From Myxococcales bacterium (GTDB lineage: Bacteria; Myxococcota_A; Polyangia; Palsa-1104; SHYY01), in contig SHYY01000031.1 in assembly GCA_009692555.1 (NCBI GenBank), positions 1-40,795 on the forward strand: DNA of 40,795 bases, in the 5' to 3' direction. Below are positions 20,345 to 30,042 of this stretch, one piece after another. Below the pieces are notes generated by a model, which saw nothing but the letters and a program-made list of their open reading frames with translations, was not told where the DNA came from and ran no database searches. The position numbers were made by a program, and so were the translations under genes. Each line of letters begins with the position of its first letter. Position 1 is the stretch's first letter.

Positions 20345-22390
20345 CTACCTGATCTTGTTGCCGGAAATTCCGAGGGCTGGAAGGCGACAGCGGCGGCGCG
20401 TTCCGGCCACCGCCACCACCAGGCCCACCAGCAGCAGCCAGCCGCCCTGGCCACCCACCCCACCACCGACGGCGCACGAGCAGCCTTTTTCCTCCATCGG
20501 CCCGGCCGCGTCAGGCCCGCCGGAGCCGGCGAGGTCCGCCCCGGGAACCGGGTTCGCCCCATCGGAGAGCGCACCATCCACCGCCGGGTCCGCACCCCCG
20601 TCGACGGCCGGCGTCGCCTTCGCCGCACAGGCCGCGATCCCGTCGGCGAGCTTCCCCCACGCTCCCCACTGCCCGTTGCCATCGCGGTAGATCCGCATCA
20701 GGGCGCCCTGCGGATCGACCGCGAACACCTCGCCCCGCCCGTCGCCGCGAATCCACCCGAAGGGATCCGACGCCGCGATCTGATCCCCGAGCGGCGCGAA
20801 GTCGGTGAAGCCGTTGCCGTTCCACCACAGGTTCAAGACCCGGCCCTGGGCGTCGCGGGCGAACACCTCCGGCCCCGGCGACGCGCCGTTGCCCTTCGGG
20901 TTGGCGATCGCCGAGGGCTCGCCGAGGATGGTGGTCGCGCCGCCGAGCGCCGCGAACGGCGCCCACACCTTGCCGTCCCACCAGCTATGGACGAGATGCC
21001 CGTCCTCGGCGCGCGCGAACAGCTCGACGTGACCATCGGCCCAGCGCAACGGCACCGGGCGCGACGACAGGCTCCCGCCGAGGCTGGCCCAGCCCTGCCA
21101 CGCGCCCGCCTGATGGGTCCAGTTATGCCACGCGGCGCCCTTGCCATCGGTGGCGAAGAGCTCGCCGTGGCCGTCGTCCCAGACGATCGGCGCGGCGCCG
21201 GTGACCAGCGCGCCGCCCAGGCTCTGCCATCCCGTCCAGTCCTTCTTCGCGAGGTCCCAACCACTGCGCCAGATCGCGCCATCCTGCCCGAGCGCGAACA
21301 CCTCGCTCCGCCCGTCCTGCCACACCGCCGTCGAGAAATGGCCGAGCCCGAGGCCCATTCCGCCGAAATCCTGCCATTTGTTCCATTGATTGTTGGCCCA
21401 CCACAAATGGCCGGCACCGCCATTCTTGCGCGGGCTCCACACCTCGGCATAGCTCCACGGCGGACCCCAGAAGCTCGCCGCGAAGCCGCACGCCGCGCCT
21501 CCGTCGAGGATCCCGGCCATGGACCAGGTATCGGTCTTTCCCTGGGTGTAGAGGTGCACCACGTCGCCGGCGGGCGTGCTGGCGAACAGCTCGGCGTGCT
21601 GGTCCTGCGACCAGTTGACCAGCGCGATTCCCTCATTGCCGTTCAGGTGGGGCAGTCCCGTCGCTGCGGGCGCCGCCTTTGTGAAGGCGAGGAGGTCCTG
21701 CATCGTGCCATTGAAGCGATCGTGATCGACATTGCCCGCAATCCCGGGCACGAGGCCATTGTCGGCATATTGCCACAGCGGCCAATCTGTCCACGCGCCG
21801 GGTACGCTCGGGCATTTGGTCTGCCAGTGGGCCACCCACAGGTGGTATTTGTCGAAGCCGGCGGGGCTGCCGATGCCGCCGAAGAAGCCGGGCGAGGTGT
21901 AGACGATCGGGGTGCGACCGCTCACCTGCTGCAGCCGCGCCAGGAAGGCGAGCGCGCGCTGGGCGACGGTGGCGCCCGATTGTCCGTCGGTGGTCTCGAG
22001 GTCGAGGACGTGGGGGAGGTCGCCCGGTGCGAGCGGCCCGACGGTCTGGAGGAAGAAGTCGGCCTGCTGGATCGGATCGACGTTGGCGCGGAAGAAGTGG
22101 TAGGGGCCGCGCACCATTCCGGCCGCCTTGATCCCGGCCCAGTCCTGCTGGAAGTACTTGTTGACGTAGCCGGTGCCCTCGGTGGCCTTGACGATCGCGA
22201 AGCCGCGCCCGGATTGCGCGACGGCGCCCCAGTCGGTGTTGGGCTGGTAGGCCGAGACATCGACCCCCTCGACCACCGCGCCCTTCGGACAGACCGTCAG
22301 CCCATACTCGGCGCCGAGGATCTCACCGTCGCCGGGCGGGCTGCAGGAGAGGAGCGCGGTCGCGAGGAGGAGGCCGCTCGGCGGCTTCAT
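20345..22390 (-). CDS. GH25 lysozyme-like lipoprotein with PLL-type propeller and MYXO-CTERM-like tail
   Basis: 681 residues. There is a lipobox near the start (ALLSC). Residues ~38-245 are a glycoside hydrolase 25 domain: EGVDVSAYQ, FAIVKATEG, YHFFRAN, HVLDLETTDG with the catalytic acids, and LWQYAD. GH25 enzymes cut the NAM-NAG bond of peptidoglycan. The next ~340 residues are repeated ~45-residue blades of the PLL/tectonin-like propeller (repeating W-x-x-LGG, AxxWxDGxxELFA, xGxxWHxW), a carbohydrate-binding fold. The C-terminus has GCSC, a Gly-rich stretch, a hydrophobic segment WLLLVGLVVAVAG and RRR, as in MYXO-CTERM surface-sorting signals, but with 14 extra residues after the Arg cluster. 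There is no Shine-Dalgarno; TGCTACATT lies 9 nt upstream. Confidence 0.9.
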   Translation of the reverse strand: MKPPSGLLLATALLSCSPPGDGEILGAEYGLTVCPKGAVVEGVDVSAYQPNTDWGAVAQSGRGFAIVKATEGTGYVNKYFQQDWAGIKAAGMVRGPYHFFRANVDPIQQADFFLQTVGPLAPGDLPHVLDLETTDGQSGATVAQRALAFLARLQQVSGRTPIVYTSPGFFGGIGSPAGFDKYHLWVAHWQTKCPSVPGAWTDWPLWQYADNGLVPGIAGNVDHDRFNGTMQDLLAFTKAAPAATGLPHLNGNEGIALVNWSQDQHAELFASTPAGDVVHLYTQGKTDTWSMAGILDGGAACGFAASFWGPPWSYAEVWSPRKNGGAGHLWWANNQWNKWQDFGGMGLGLGHFSTAVWQDGRSEVFALGQDGAIWRSGWDLAKKDWTGWQSLGGALVTGAAPIVWDDGHGELFATDGKGAAWHNWTHQAGAWQGWASLGGSLSSRPVPLRWADGHVELFARAEDGHLVHSWWDGKVWAPFAALGGATTILGEPSAIANPKGNGASPGPEVFARDAQGRVLNLWWNGNGFTDFAPLGDQIAASDPFGWIRGDGRGEVFAVDPQGALMRIYRDGNGQWGAWGKLADGIAACAAKATPAVDGGADPAVDGALSDGANPVPGADLAGSGGPDAAGPMEEKGCSCAVGGGVGGQGGWLLLVGLVVAVAGTRRRCRLPALGISGNKIR

Positions 22391-22399
22391 GCGGGGTGG

Positions 22400-22408
22400 A
22401 ATGTAGCA
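22400..22408 (-). promoter_or_regulatory. Extended -10 box of GH25 gene (probably leaderless)
   Basis: On the minus strand TGCTACATT forms an extended -10 element ending 9 nt before the start codon, and no Shine-Dalgarno is present. Confidence 0.4.
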
Positions 22409-22463
22409 CGCTCCCTCTTCCGACCGGCCCCGCCGGAGCGGGCCAGCGGGCGCTACCGCGACG

Positions 22464-23144
22464 CTACTTCGGCTGGAGGGTGGCGGAGAACGCCGCGTAG
22501 GTGCAGACGGCGCCCCAGGTGCCCGCCTTCAGGTTTTCGGGTTCGACAGCTACAGTTCCCTTCCCGCACATCGGGTCATCGGCGGAGAGATCTTCGTCCC
22601 ACATCTCGACGATCACGCCGGCCTGCAGGGCAAGCGCCGTCGCCGCCGGGAAGGACTCGTCCCAGACCGGCGCCAGCGTGTCGTTGACGGTGCTGGTGCA
22701 CCTTCGCAGCCCGTTGATGGTGAGGCAGATGAACGGGTCGGGTAGCCCCCCGGGATAGTCCCACGACGCCCCGTCGGGCCCCTTTTCGGCGATCTTGCCC
22801 GATGTGATGGTGAGGACCCAGAGGCTGGATCCGGACACCTCGCAGCCACCCGCCCCGCCGCAGGTGAAGCCCTTCCCGCAGGAGCCACACGATCCGCCGC
22901 AACCATCCGATCCGCAGCTCTTCCCGTTGCAGGACGGTGAGCAGCCTTGGGTGCAGGAGCCTGCCCCGTTGCAGGTGAAACCCTGGCCGCAGGTGCCGCA
23001 GGTGCCGCCACAGGCATCCGAGCCACAATTCCTGGCGGAGCACTGGGGCACGCAGCCCTGGTACCCACCGCCGCCGCCCCCACCGCCGCAGGCCGCCAGC
23101 ATCCCTGCTGCCGTGAGCGCCATCACTCCGTCCCGGATCCGCAT
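22464..23144 (-). CDS. Lipoprotein with Cys-rich repeats and C2-like domain
   Basis: 226 residues. The lipobox is LAAC with Cys19, followed by a Gly-rich linker. Residues 31-101 hold two ~36-residue Cys-rich repeats built on CGSDxCGGxCGxCGxGFTC, eight or so Cys each. Residues ~108-225 resemble a C2 domain: LTITSGKIAEKGPDG, DPFICLTINGLRR, then TSTVNDTLAPVWDESF and EMWDEDLSADD, with Asp residues placed as in the calcium-binding loops. C2 domains usually bind Ca2+ and membranes and are uncommon in bacteria. The start at 23144 has GGAGGG upstream; an in-frame ATG at 23174 lacks one. The role is unknown; surface location is inferred. Confidence 0.85.
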   Translation of the reverse strand: MRIRDGVMALTAAGMLAACGGGGGGGGYQGCVPQCSARNCGSDACGGTCGTCGQGFTCNGAGSCTQGCSPSCNGKSCGSDGCGGSCGSCGKGFTCGGAGGCEVSGSSLWVLTITSGKIAEKGPDGASWDYPGGLPDPFICLTINGLRRCTSTVNDTLAPVWDESFPAATALALQAGVIVEMWDEDLSADDPMCGKGTVAVEPENLKAGTWGAVCTYAAFSATLQPK

Positions 23145-23263
23145 GAGTCCCTCCATGAAGAGGCTGGTGCGCAACGCCCGTCATCGCCACCGCTGGCCTG
23201 GTCCAAGAATGGTAACCCATACGTTGGTGTTTGTGAGATTCGTTTTCCAGGACCGTCGCACCG

Positions 23264-23530
23264 ATGCGACCTTCGGATCCGGAGCGAGTGGTCGGCCGGG
23301 TCGGGCGCCGGGTCGCGGAGCTTCGCGTGGCGAGGGACCTGACGCAGGAGCAACTCGCGGAGAAGCTGGGGGTGTCGCTGAAGTACCTGCAGCGGATCGA
23401 GGCGGGGCGGGAGAACCTGACGATCGAGTCGATGGTCCGGTTGGCGAACGTCCTCAGCCGGCGGGTCATCGACCTGTTCCGGCCCCCGCGGCGAACGGTG
23501 CGACGAAAGGGGCGCCCGCCTTCGCGTTGA
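23264..23530 (+). CDS. Small XRE-family HTH regulator
   Basis: 88 residues. The core is a helix-turn-helix of the Cro/C1 type: GRRVAELRVARDLTQEQLAE, KLGVSLKYLQRIEAG, then REN-LTIESMVRLANVL. The basic C-terminal tail RRTVRRKGRPP may contact DNA. The gene stands alone between a divergent lipoprotein gene and a convergent toxin gene. CAGGA lies about 11 nt before the ATG. The target is unknown; no symmetrical operator was recognised next to it. Confidence 0.85.
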   Translation: MRPSDPERVVGRVGRRVAELRVARDLTQEQLAEKLGVSLKYLQRIEAGRENLTIESMVRLANVLSRRVIDLFRPPRRTVRRKGRPPSR

Positions 23531-23563
23531 CGGGGGACGCTGCGTCGGGCGGTTGCCCGTCGA

Positions 23564-24794
<1,231 letters not shown>

Positions 24795-24914
24795 GGGAGT
24801 CACCTTCCTCTTTCTCGGGAGCGGCCGCTCGGCTCCCGCTGTACTGGTTGCGATCGGCGCCCCCGACATTCAAGCCGGTGGCCGCGCCGCCCCGCGATCG
24901 GCTATTCTTGCGGG

Positions 24915-25285
24915 ATGTGGAAGCTGCTTTCGCTGTGACCAACTGGATCGGCGGCAGCGTCAGCCGGTTCAACGGCAGCGGCGACGGGAAGCTCTCTGGA
25001 AGGATGGACCATGCCACCGGCAACAACCCGCATACGCTGGCCGTCGGCGATCTGAACCTCGATGGGCAGCTCGATCTGGTGGTGGCCAGCAACGCCTCCA
25101 GCACCATCAGCGTGCTGATCGGTAACGTGAACGGCACCTTCCTGCCGGCGGTGAACCTGAACGTGGCCGCGGGCGGCCCGCGCGGGGTCGCGGTGGGCGA
25201 TCTCGACGGCGACGGCAAGCCGGATATCGTCGCCGCCGGCAGCAGCAGCAGCGAGACGATCGTGCTGCTCAACACCTCGCCGTAG
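24915..25285 (+). pseudogene. 5'-truncated FG-GAP/VCBS repeat protein fragment
   Basis: From about 24944 the frame encodes FAVTNWIGGSVSRF, then LAVGDLNLDGQLDLVVASN, NVNGTFLPAVNLNVAAG and VAVGDLDGDGKPDIVAAGSS, which are FG-GAP/VCBS calcium-binding blades of a secreted beta-propeller. The reading begins in the middle of a blade, with no signal peptide or start in that frame. Just upstream TATTCT followed 6 nt later by an ATG (24915) starts only MWKLLSL before a stop in another frame. This is therefore the last 1.5-2 blades of a larger protein joined to unrelated upstream DNA. Confidence 0.65.
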
Positions 25286-25304
25286 ACCTCCCGCGGAGGA
25301 GACG

Positions 25305-25994
25305 ATGGCACCGCAGCCGCACTTCACCTCGTCGCTGTTCCAGTTCCTGCGCGAGCTGCGCGATCACAACGACCGCGCGTGGTTCCAGGCGAACAAGGCG
25401 CGCTACGAGTCGGAGGTGCGCGATCCCGCGCTGCGCTTCATCAGCGACTTCGGCCCCCGCCTGCGGCGCCTCAGCGAGCACTTCATGGCCGACCCACGCC
25501 CCGTCGGTGGCTCGCTGATGCGGATCCACCGCGACACCCGCTTCGCGAAGGACAAGAGCCCCTACAAGACCAACGTCGGGATCCAGTTTCGCCACGACGC
25601 GGGCAAGGACGTGCACGCCCCCGGCTTCTACCTGCACCTCGATCCCGACAGCGTGTTCGCGGGCGTCGGTCTGTGGCAGCCCGATCCACCGACGCTGGCC
25701 AAGCTGCGCGGCGCCCTGGTCGACGGGCCGGAGCACTGGAAGAAAGCAATCTCGGGGAAGCGCTTTCTCGCCTCGTGGGCACTCGAAGGCGAGTCGCTGA
25801 AGCGCCCGCCCGCGGGCTTCGCGGCCGATCATCCGTTGATCGCGGACCTCAAGCGCAAGGACTTCATCGCCGCCTCGCGCTTCACCGAGAAGGAGGCGTG
25901 CAGCCCGCACTTCCTGGACGAGTTCGCCGATCGCCTCGCCGGCAGCAAGCCGCTGATGGAGTTCCTCACCGGAGCGATCGGACTGCCCTGGTAG
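25305..25994 (+). CDS. DUF2461 (TIGR02453) family protein
   Basis: 229 residues, the usual family length. Diagnostic segments are FLRELRDHNDRAWFQANKAR, RIHRDTRFAKDKSPYKTNVG, GFYLHLDPDSVFAGVGLWQP and KRKDFIAASRFTEKE. The biochemical role of this widespread cytoplasmic family is not established. The ATG has GGAGGAG 4-5 nt upstream. It follows the FG-GAP fragment by 19 bp and converges with the SGNH gene. Confidence 0.92.
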   Translation: MAPQPHFTSSLFQFLRELRDHNDRAWFQANKARYESEVRDPALRFISDFGPRLRRLSEHFMADPRPVGGSLMRIHRDTRFAKDKSPYKTNVGIQFRHDAGKDVHAPGFYLHLDPDSVFAGVGLWQPDPPTLAKLRGALVDGPEHWKKAISGKRFLASWALEGESLKRPPAGFAADHPLIADLKRKDFIAASRFTEKEACSPHFLDEFADRLAGSKPLMEFLTGAIGLPW

Positions 25995-26001
25995 GCGCGC
26001 T

Positions 26002-27396
26002 TCAATCCAGGCGCACCAGCGTCAATCGATACGCGCCGCTCCGCGCGACGCCGCCGGAGACGAAGGTGTCGGCGACCAGCCAGTAGGTGCCCGGACCGGC
26101 CTGCACATCGAGCTGCTTGTCGGCGCGCGCGAGGCACCTGTCCGGCGCTGGCCCGTCGAGCCAGTGCAGATCCACGTCGACTCCGTCGTCGACGAACACG
26201 CGCGCGCGGAGCTTGGCCGCCTGCGCCAGCTGGACCCGATAGACCACCTCCGGCCCTCCCTCGTTCTGCGCCCCGCAGGAGTAGACCGCGGCGACCGAGG
26301 TGGTGCTCTTTGCGGTGTCGCGATCGTCGACGAAGGGCAGCGCGTCGACGGTGAGCGGGCTCTTCCAGGTGCCGTCGCCGACCAGCGGAGGGCCCTCCGC
26401 ATCGGCCGGCCCACCGTCGACCAGCAGGCGGCGCGCGCGGTCGAGCGCCTCGAGGGTGATCAGGTTGCGGCGGTTCATTCCCGCCTGCAGGGCGGGGGGC
26501 GTGAGCCAGCAGGCGTGGACGCCTCCCGAGACGTAGGCCTGAAGGTGGACCCCGTCGCCCGCGAGGCCGTAGGCCGGCAGCTTGACCAGCGTCTGCCAGA
26601 GGTCCAGGAACGGCACCTGGCGCGCCTGGGCCACCGCTCGGATGATCGCGTTCATCTCGGGAACGAGCGCGTTCGCCTCGAGCGTGTCACCGCGCGGCGG
26701 GATGGTGCTGACCAGCGGGACCACGCCGCGTGCCAGCAGCCCATCGACCACCGCGAGCAGGTTCTTCTCGAACGGGTAGATGCCCTGCACGTAGGTGTCG
26801 TTGGTCCCGAGCATCACCACCGCGAAGGCAGGCTTGATCGCCGCCACCTCCTGCTCGAGCGGCGACGGGTTTCCCTGGAGCGGCTTGCCGGCGCTCCAGC
26901 CCACGACCGCGGCGAGGCTGGCGCGGTCGAACGAGGTGTGTACACCGTCGGCGGAGGTCTTCTTCCACCAGGCGCGCGAAGGCTCGAGCGCGGCGTACTG
27001 ATCGAGCTTCACGTCGCCGCCGGCGAAGCAGTGCAGGAAGTTCGTGCTGACCGTGATCGAGGCGCCGACCTTGGCGAACACGTCCTTCCGCCCCGGCGAC
27101 TTGGCCAGCACCGCGCCGAGGTGCGAGGCCACCCACGGGCTGACCGGCGAGTGGAGCATGCCCGCCGGGTAGCGCGCCCTTTGCGGGCTCGCCATCGCAA
27201 GATCGGGCGCTCCGGCGGCGTCGGTCCGTGTCGCCGCATCGGGCGGCGAGCCACCATCGCTGCGGTTCGCTCCGTCGCTGGCGTCACTGGCGTCGCTGGC
27301 GTCGCCGGCATCGCCGCCCTCGCCGCCGATCGGCGCCATCCCCTCGCACGCGGTGAGGGCGGCGAGGAGCGCGATCCAGAGCCATCGGTGCGTCAT
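26002..27396 (-). CDS. SGNH-hydrolase-like lipoprotein
   Basis: 464 residues. The lipobox LTAC lies near residue 17, followed by a GDASDASDASDG-type linker. The SGNH hydrolase core follows: block I reads VGASITVS (Ser kept, the usual Asp of GDS replaced by Ala), block III is VMLGTNDTY, and block V is AGDGVHL with the catalytic Asp/His. Such enzymes hydrolyse esters of lipids or polysaccharides. The C-terminal ~110 residues (VDDGVDVDLHWLDGP and GTYWLVADTFV) look like a PPC-type beta-sandwich. There is no Shine-Dalgarno; TAGAAT ends 6 nt before the ATG, suggesting a leaderless transcript. Confidence 0.85.
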   Translation of the reverse strand: MTHRWLWIALLAALTACEGMAPIGGEGGDAGDASDASDASDGANRSDGGSPPDAATRTDAAGAPDLAMASPQRARYPAGMLHSPVSPWVASHLGAVLAKSPGRKDVFAKVGASITVSTNFLHCFAGGDVKLDQYAALEPSRAWWKKTSADGVHTSFDRASLAAVVGWSAGKPLQGNPSPLEQEVAAIKPAFAVVMLGTNDTYVQGIYPFEKNLLAVVDGLLARGVVPLVSTIPPRGDTLEANALVPEMNAIIRAVAQARQVPFLDLWQTLVKLPAYGLAGDGVHLQAYVSGGVHACWLTPPALQAGMNRRNLITLEALDRARRLLVDGGPADAEGPPLVGDGTWKSPLTVDALPFVDDRDTAKSTTSVAAVYSCGAQNEGGPEVVYRVQLAQAAKLRARVFVDDGVDVDLHWLDGPAPDRCLARADKQLDVQAGPGTYWLVADTFVSGGVARSGAYRLTLVRLD

Positions 27397-27402
27397 CGCC
27401 CG

Positions 27403-27453
27403 ATTCTAGTCCGTCCGCCCGTCCTTGACACCCCAGGCTACAGTTCCGATCCT
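27403..27453. promoter_or_regulatory. Divergent promoters with overlapping -35 elements
   Basis: Leftward: GTGTCA (27426-27431), 17 nt, TAGAAT (27403-27408), 6 nt, ATG of the SGNH gene. Rightward: TTGACA (27425-27430), 17 nt, GATCCT (27448-27453) before the phosphohexomutase gene. The two -35 boxes occupy the same bases on opposite strands, so the two promoters should compete. Confidence 0.45.
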
Positions 27454-27488
27454 GCTCCACCATCGAACACCCCCGGAAGGAGGCCCCC

Positions 27489-29240
27489 TTGGACCGCTCG
27501 CAGATCCTCGCCCGCGCCGACGCCTGGCTCACCGCCGACCCCGATCCGGCGACCGCCGCCGAGCTGCGCCGCCTGATCGACGCTGGCGATCACGCCGAGC
27601 TTGCCGATCGCTTCGCCGGGGCCCTCGAGTTCGGCACCGCCGGGCTGCGCGGCGTCCTCGGGGCGGGGCCGAACCGGATGAACCGCGCGGTGGTCCGCCG
27701 CACCACCGCCGGCCTCGCGCGCTACCTGCTCGCCAAGGTGCCCGACGTCACCACCCGCGGCGTGGTGGTGGGCCGCGACGGGCGCACCCTGAGCCCCGAG
27801 TTCGCCGCGGACACAGCGTCGGTGCTGGCCGCCCACGGCATCCCGGCGCTGTTCTTCCCCGAGGTCGTTCCGACCCCGGTGACCGCCTTCGCCACCCTGC
27901 GCCTCGGCGCCGCCGGCGCGGTGATGGTCACGGCCAGCCACAACCCGCCCGAGTACAACGGCTACAAGGTCTACTGGGGCAACGGCGCGCAGATCATCCC
28001 GCCCCACGACCAGGGGATCGCAGAGGAGATCGATCGCGTCGGCCCGGCGTGCGATGTGCCGCTGCTCGCCGAGGCGGAGGCGCGCGCCCGCGGCCTGTGG
28101 CGCGATCTCGGCCCCGATCTCGACGAGGCCTACCTCGCGGCGATCCTCGAGCTGCGCCCCCACCGCCTCGCCGGCGACCTCCCGATCGTCTACACCGCGA
28201 TGCACGGCGTCGGTGGGCGCTGGGTCGAGGCGGCGCTCGCGCGGGCCGGCTTCAGCGCGCTTCATGTGGTCCCGGAGCAGCACCAGCCCGACGGCGCATT
28301 CCCGACGGTGCGCTTCCCCAATCCCGAGGAGCCGGGAGCGATGGACCTCTCGCGCGCGCTCGCCGACAAGGTGGGCGCCGAGCTGGTCCTGGCCAACGAT
28401 CCCGACGCCGATCGGCTCGCGGTGATCGTCCGCGACGAGCGCGGTCTGCTGCGCGCGCTCACCGGGAACGAGGTGGGCGTCCTGCTCGGCCACTACCTCC
28501 TGACGCAATCGCCGGCAAAGCCGAAGAAGCCGCTGGTGATCACCTCCATCGTCTCGTCGCCCCAGCTCGGCGTCATCGCCCACGACCTCGGCGCGCTCTA
28601 CGACGAGACGCTCACCGGCTTCAAGTGGATCGCCAATCGCGCCCTCGCCCGCCTGGAGAGCGAAGGGGCCGATTTCGTGTTCGGCTACGAGGAGGCCCTC
28701 GGCTACACCGCCGGCACCGTCGCCCGCGACAAGGACGGCGTCGGCACCGCGCTGGTGTTCGCCGATCTCGCCGCCTGGTGTCGCGCGCGGGGCACCACCG
28801 TCCTCGGTTACCTGGAGGAGATTCAGCGGCGGCACGGGCTGTTTGTTGCAGCGCAGCGAAACTTCACCTTCCCCGGCGCCGAGGGCGCGCAGGTGATCGC
28901 GAACATCCTGCGCGGCTTCCGCGAGCGCCCGCCCGTGCGGATCGGCGAGCTCGCGGTGGTCGCCGCGCACGACTACCTGCGTGGTGAGTCGCGGGTGGGG
29001 AGCGAGGTGCGGCGGCTCGATCTCCCGCCCTCGAACGTGCTCGCCTACCAGCTCGAAGGCGGCTCGCGGGTGACGCTCCGCCCATCGGGGACCGAGCCGA
29101 AGATCAAGTACTACTTCGACCTCAAGCAGGACCTCGCCCAGGGCGAGCCGCTCGCCGATGCCCGCGCCCGCGCCGAGGGGCGCCTCCTTGCGATCCAGGA
29201 GGCGCTGCTCGCGCTCGCGCGTGACCGCGGCCACCCGTAG
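27489..29240 (+). CDS. Phosphoglucomutase/phosphomannomutase
   Basis: 583 residues, in the alpha-D-phosphohexomutase family of the long PgcA-like type. FGTAGLRGVLG opens the domain, VTASHNPPEYNGYK holds the catalytic phosphoserine, NDPDADR binds Mg2+, GYEEALGY contacts sugar, and TLRPSGTEPKIKYY binds phosphate. It interconverts hexose 1- and 6-phosphates, linking glycolysis with glycogen and surface polysaccharide synthesis. The start is a TTG at 27489, 5 nt after GGAAGGAGG; no better start exists in frame. It is divergent from the SGNH lipoprotein gene. Confidence 0.95.
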   Translation: MDRSQILARADAWLTADPDPATAAELRRLIDAGDHAELADRFAGALEFGTAGLRGVLGAGPNRMNRAVVRRTTAGLARYLLAKVPDVTTRGVVVGRDGRTLSPEFAADTASVLAAHGIPALFFPEVVPTPVTAFATLRLGAAGAVMVTASHNPPEYNGYKVYWGNGAQIIPPHDQGIAEEIDRVGPACDVPLLAEAEARARGLWRDLGPDLDEAYLAAILELRPHRLAGDLPIVYTAMHGVGGRWVEAALARAGFSALHVVPEQHQPDGAFPTVRFPNPEEPGAMDLSRALADKVGAELVLANDPDADRLAVIVRDERGLLRALTGNEVGVLLGHYLLTQSPAKPKKPLVITSIVSSPQLGVIAHDLGALYDETLTGFKWIANRALARLESEGADFVFGYEEALGYTAGTVARDKDGVGTALVFADLAAWCRARGTTVLGYLEEIQRRHGLFVAAQRNFTFPGAEGAQVIANILRGFRERPPVRIGELAVVAAHDYLRGESRVGSEVRRLDLPPSNVLAYQLEGGSRVTLRPSGTEPKIKYYFDLKQDLAQGEPLADARARAEGRLLAIQEALLALARDRGHP

Positions 29241-29285
29241 CGCACGGGACCGACCGTCGCTCCTTCATGACCCGGGCCCGACCCG

Positions 29286-29307
29286 GACTTAGTCTTGACT
29301 TAGTCTT
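29286..29307 (+). promoter_or_regulatory. Tandem 11-bp operator-like repeat upstream of phd-vapC
   Basis: GACTTAGTCTT occurs twice, back to back, 25 nt before the antitoxin ATG. It is the most AT-rich sequence in the intergenic region and probably contains both promoter and antitoxin-binding site. Confidence 0.55.
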
Positions 29308-29331
29308 GTCCTTCGCCCATCCTCGGCCGTC

Positions 29332-29574
29332 ATGAAGACGGTGACCATCCACGAAGCGAAGACCCATCTTTCCCGCCTGCTGGCGGGGCTGGCGGATGGC
29401 GAGGAGGTCGTCGTGTGCAAGGGCAGCCAGCCGATCGCCCGGATCGTTCCTCTGCGACCCGACTCCGTCCGCCGGCCGAAGGTCGATGAGCGCACGTCCA
29501 GGCGAGTGAAGTACTCGAAGGACTGCTTTGCGCCGCTCTCGGACCACGAGCTCGAGGACTGGGGCATGAAGTGA
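29332..29574 (+). CDS. Phd/YefM-family antitoxin
   Basis: 80 residues. MKTVTIHEAKTHLSRLLAGL and EEVVVCKGSQPIARIVPL are the standard Phd/YefM DNA-binding fold; the C-terminus (HELEDWGMK) covers the toxin. The stop overlaps the start of the PIN toxin in GTGA. The tandem GACTTAGTCTT repeat upstream is the probable operator. Confidence 0.92.
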   Translation: MKTVTIHEAKTHLSRLLAGLADGEEVVVCKGSQPIARIVPLRPDSVRRPKVDERTSRRVKYSKDCFAPLSDHELEDWGMK

Positions 29575-29957
29575 GGCTTCTGCTCGACACCTGTACGTTC
29601 ATCTGGCTGACCCAGGCGCCAAAACGGTTGAGCCCGGCGGCCCGTAGTGCGCTCGACGATCCATCCAACGAACTCTATTTCAGCCATGTCAGCATCTGGG
29701 AAATCTTCAACAAGTGTCAGGCGGGAAAGCTGGTTCTCCCGGATACGCCGCGCGTGTGGGTCGCGGAGCAGCTCGCCGCCCGCGGTGTGGCCGAATGGCC
29801 GATCGACCTGCCCTCCCTCGAAAGAATGAGCGAGCTTCCGCTCCATCATCGCGATCCCTTTGATCGCCTTCTCGTCGCGCAATCGATCGTCCACGGCCTT
29901 TGTCTGGTCTCGCCCGATCCGGCGTTTCCACCCTATGGCGCAAGGATGCTCTGGTAA
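29571..29957 (+). CDS. vapC: PIN-domain toxin (VapC-like)
   Basis: 128 residues with the acidic residues of the PIN nuclease: LLLDTCTFIWL at the start, SHVSIWEIFNK, HHRDPFDRLLVAQ, and a C-terminal Asp in LVSPDPAF. PIN toxins cleave tRNA or rRNA in a Mg2+-dependent manner. The GTG start overlaps the antitoxin stop by 4 nt. Pairing of PIN with a Phd-type antitoxin is common. Confidence 0.92.
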   Translation: MRLLLDTCTFIWLTQAPKRLSPAARSALDDPSNELYFSHVSIWEIFNKCQAGKLVLPDTPRVWVAEQLAARGVAEWPIDLPSLERMSELPLHHRDPFDRLLVAQSIVHGLCLVSPDPAFPPYGARMLW

Positions 29958-30042
29958 TTCGCACAATCGCACCCGGCGGCGGTGGGAAAGTAGTCGAGCG
30001 AGCGGGCCGCTCTCCGAGAGCACCAGCGACGGGTCGCGCCGC

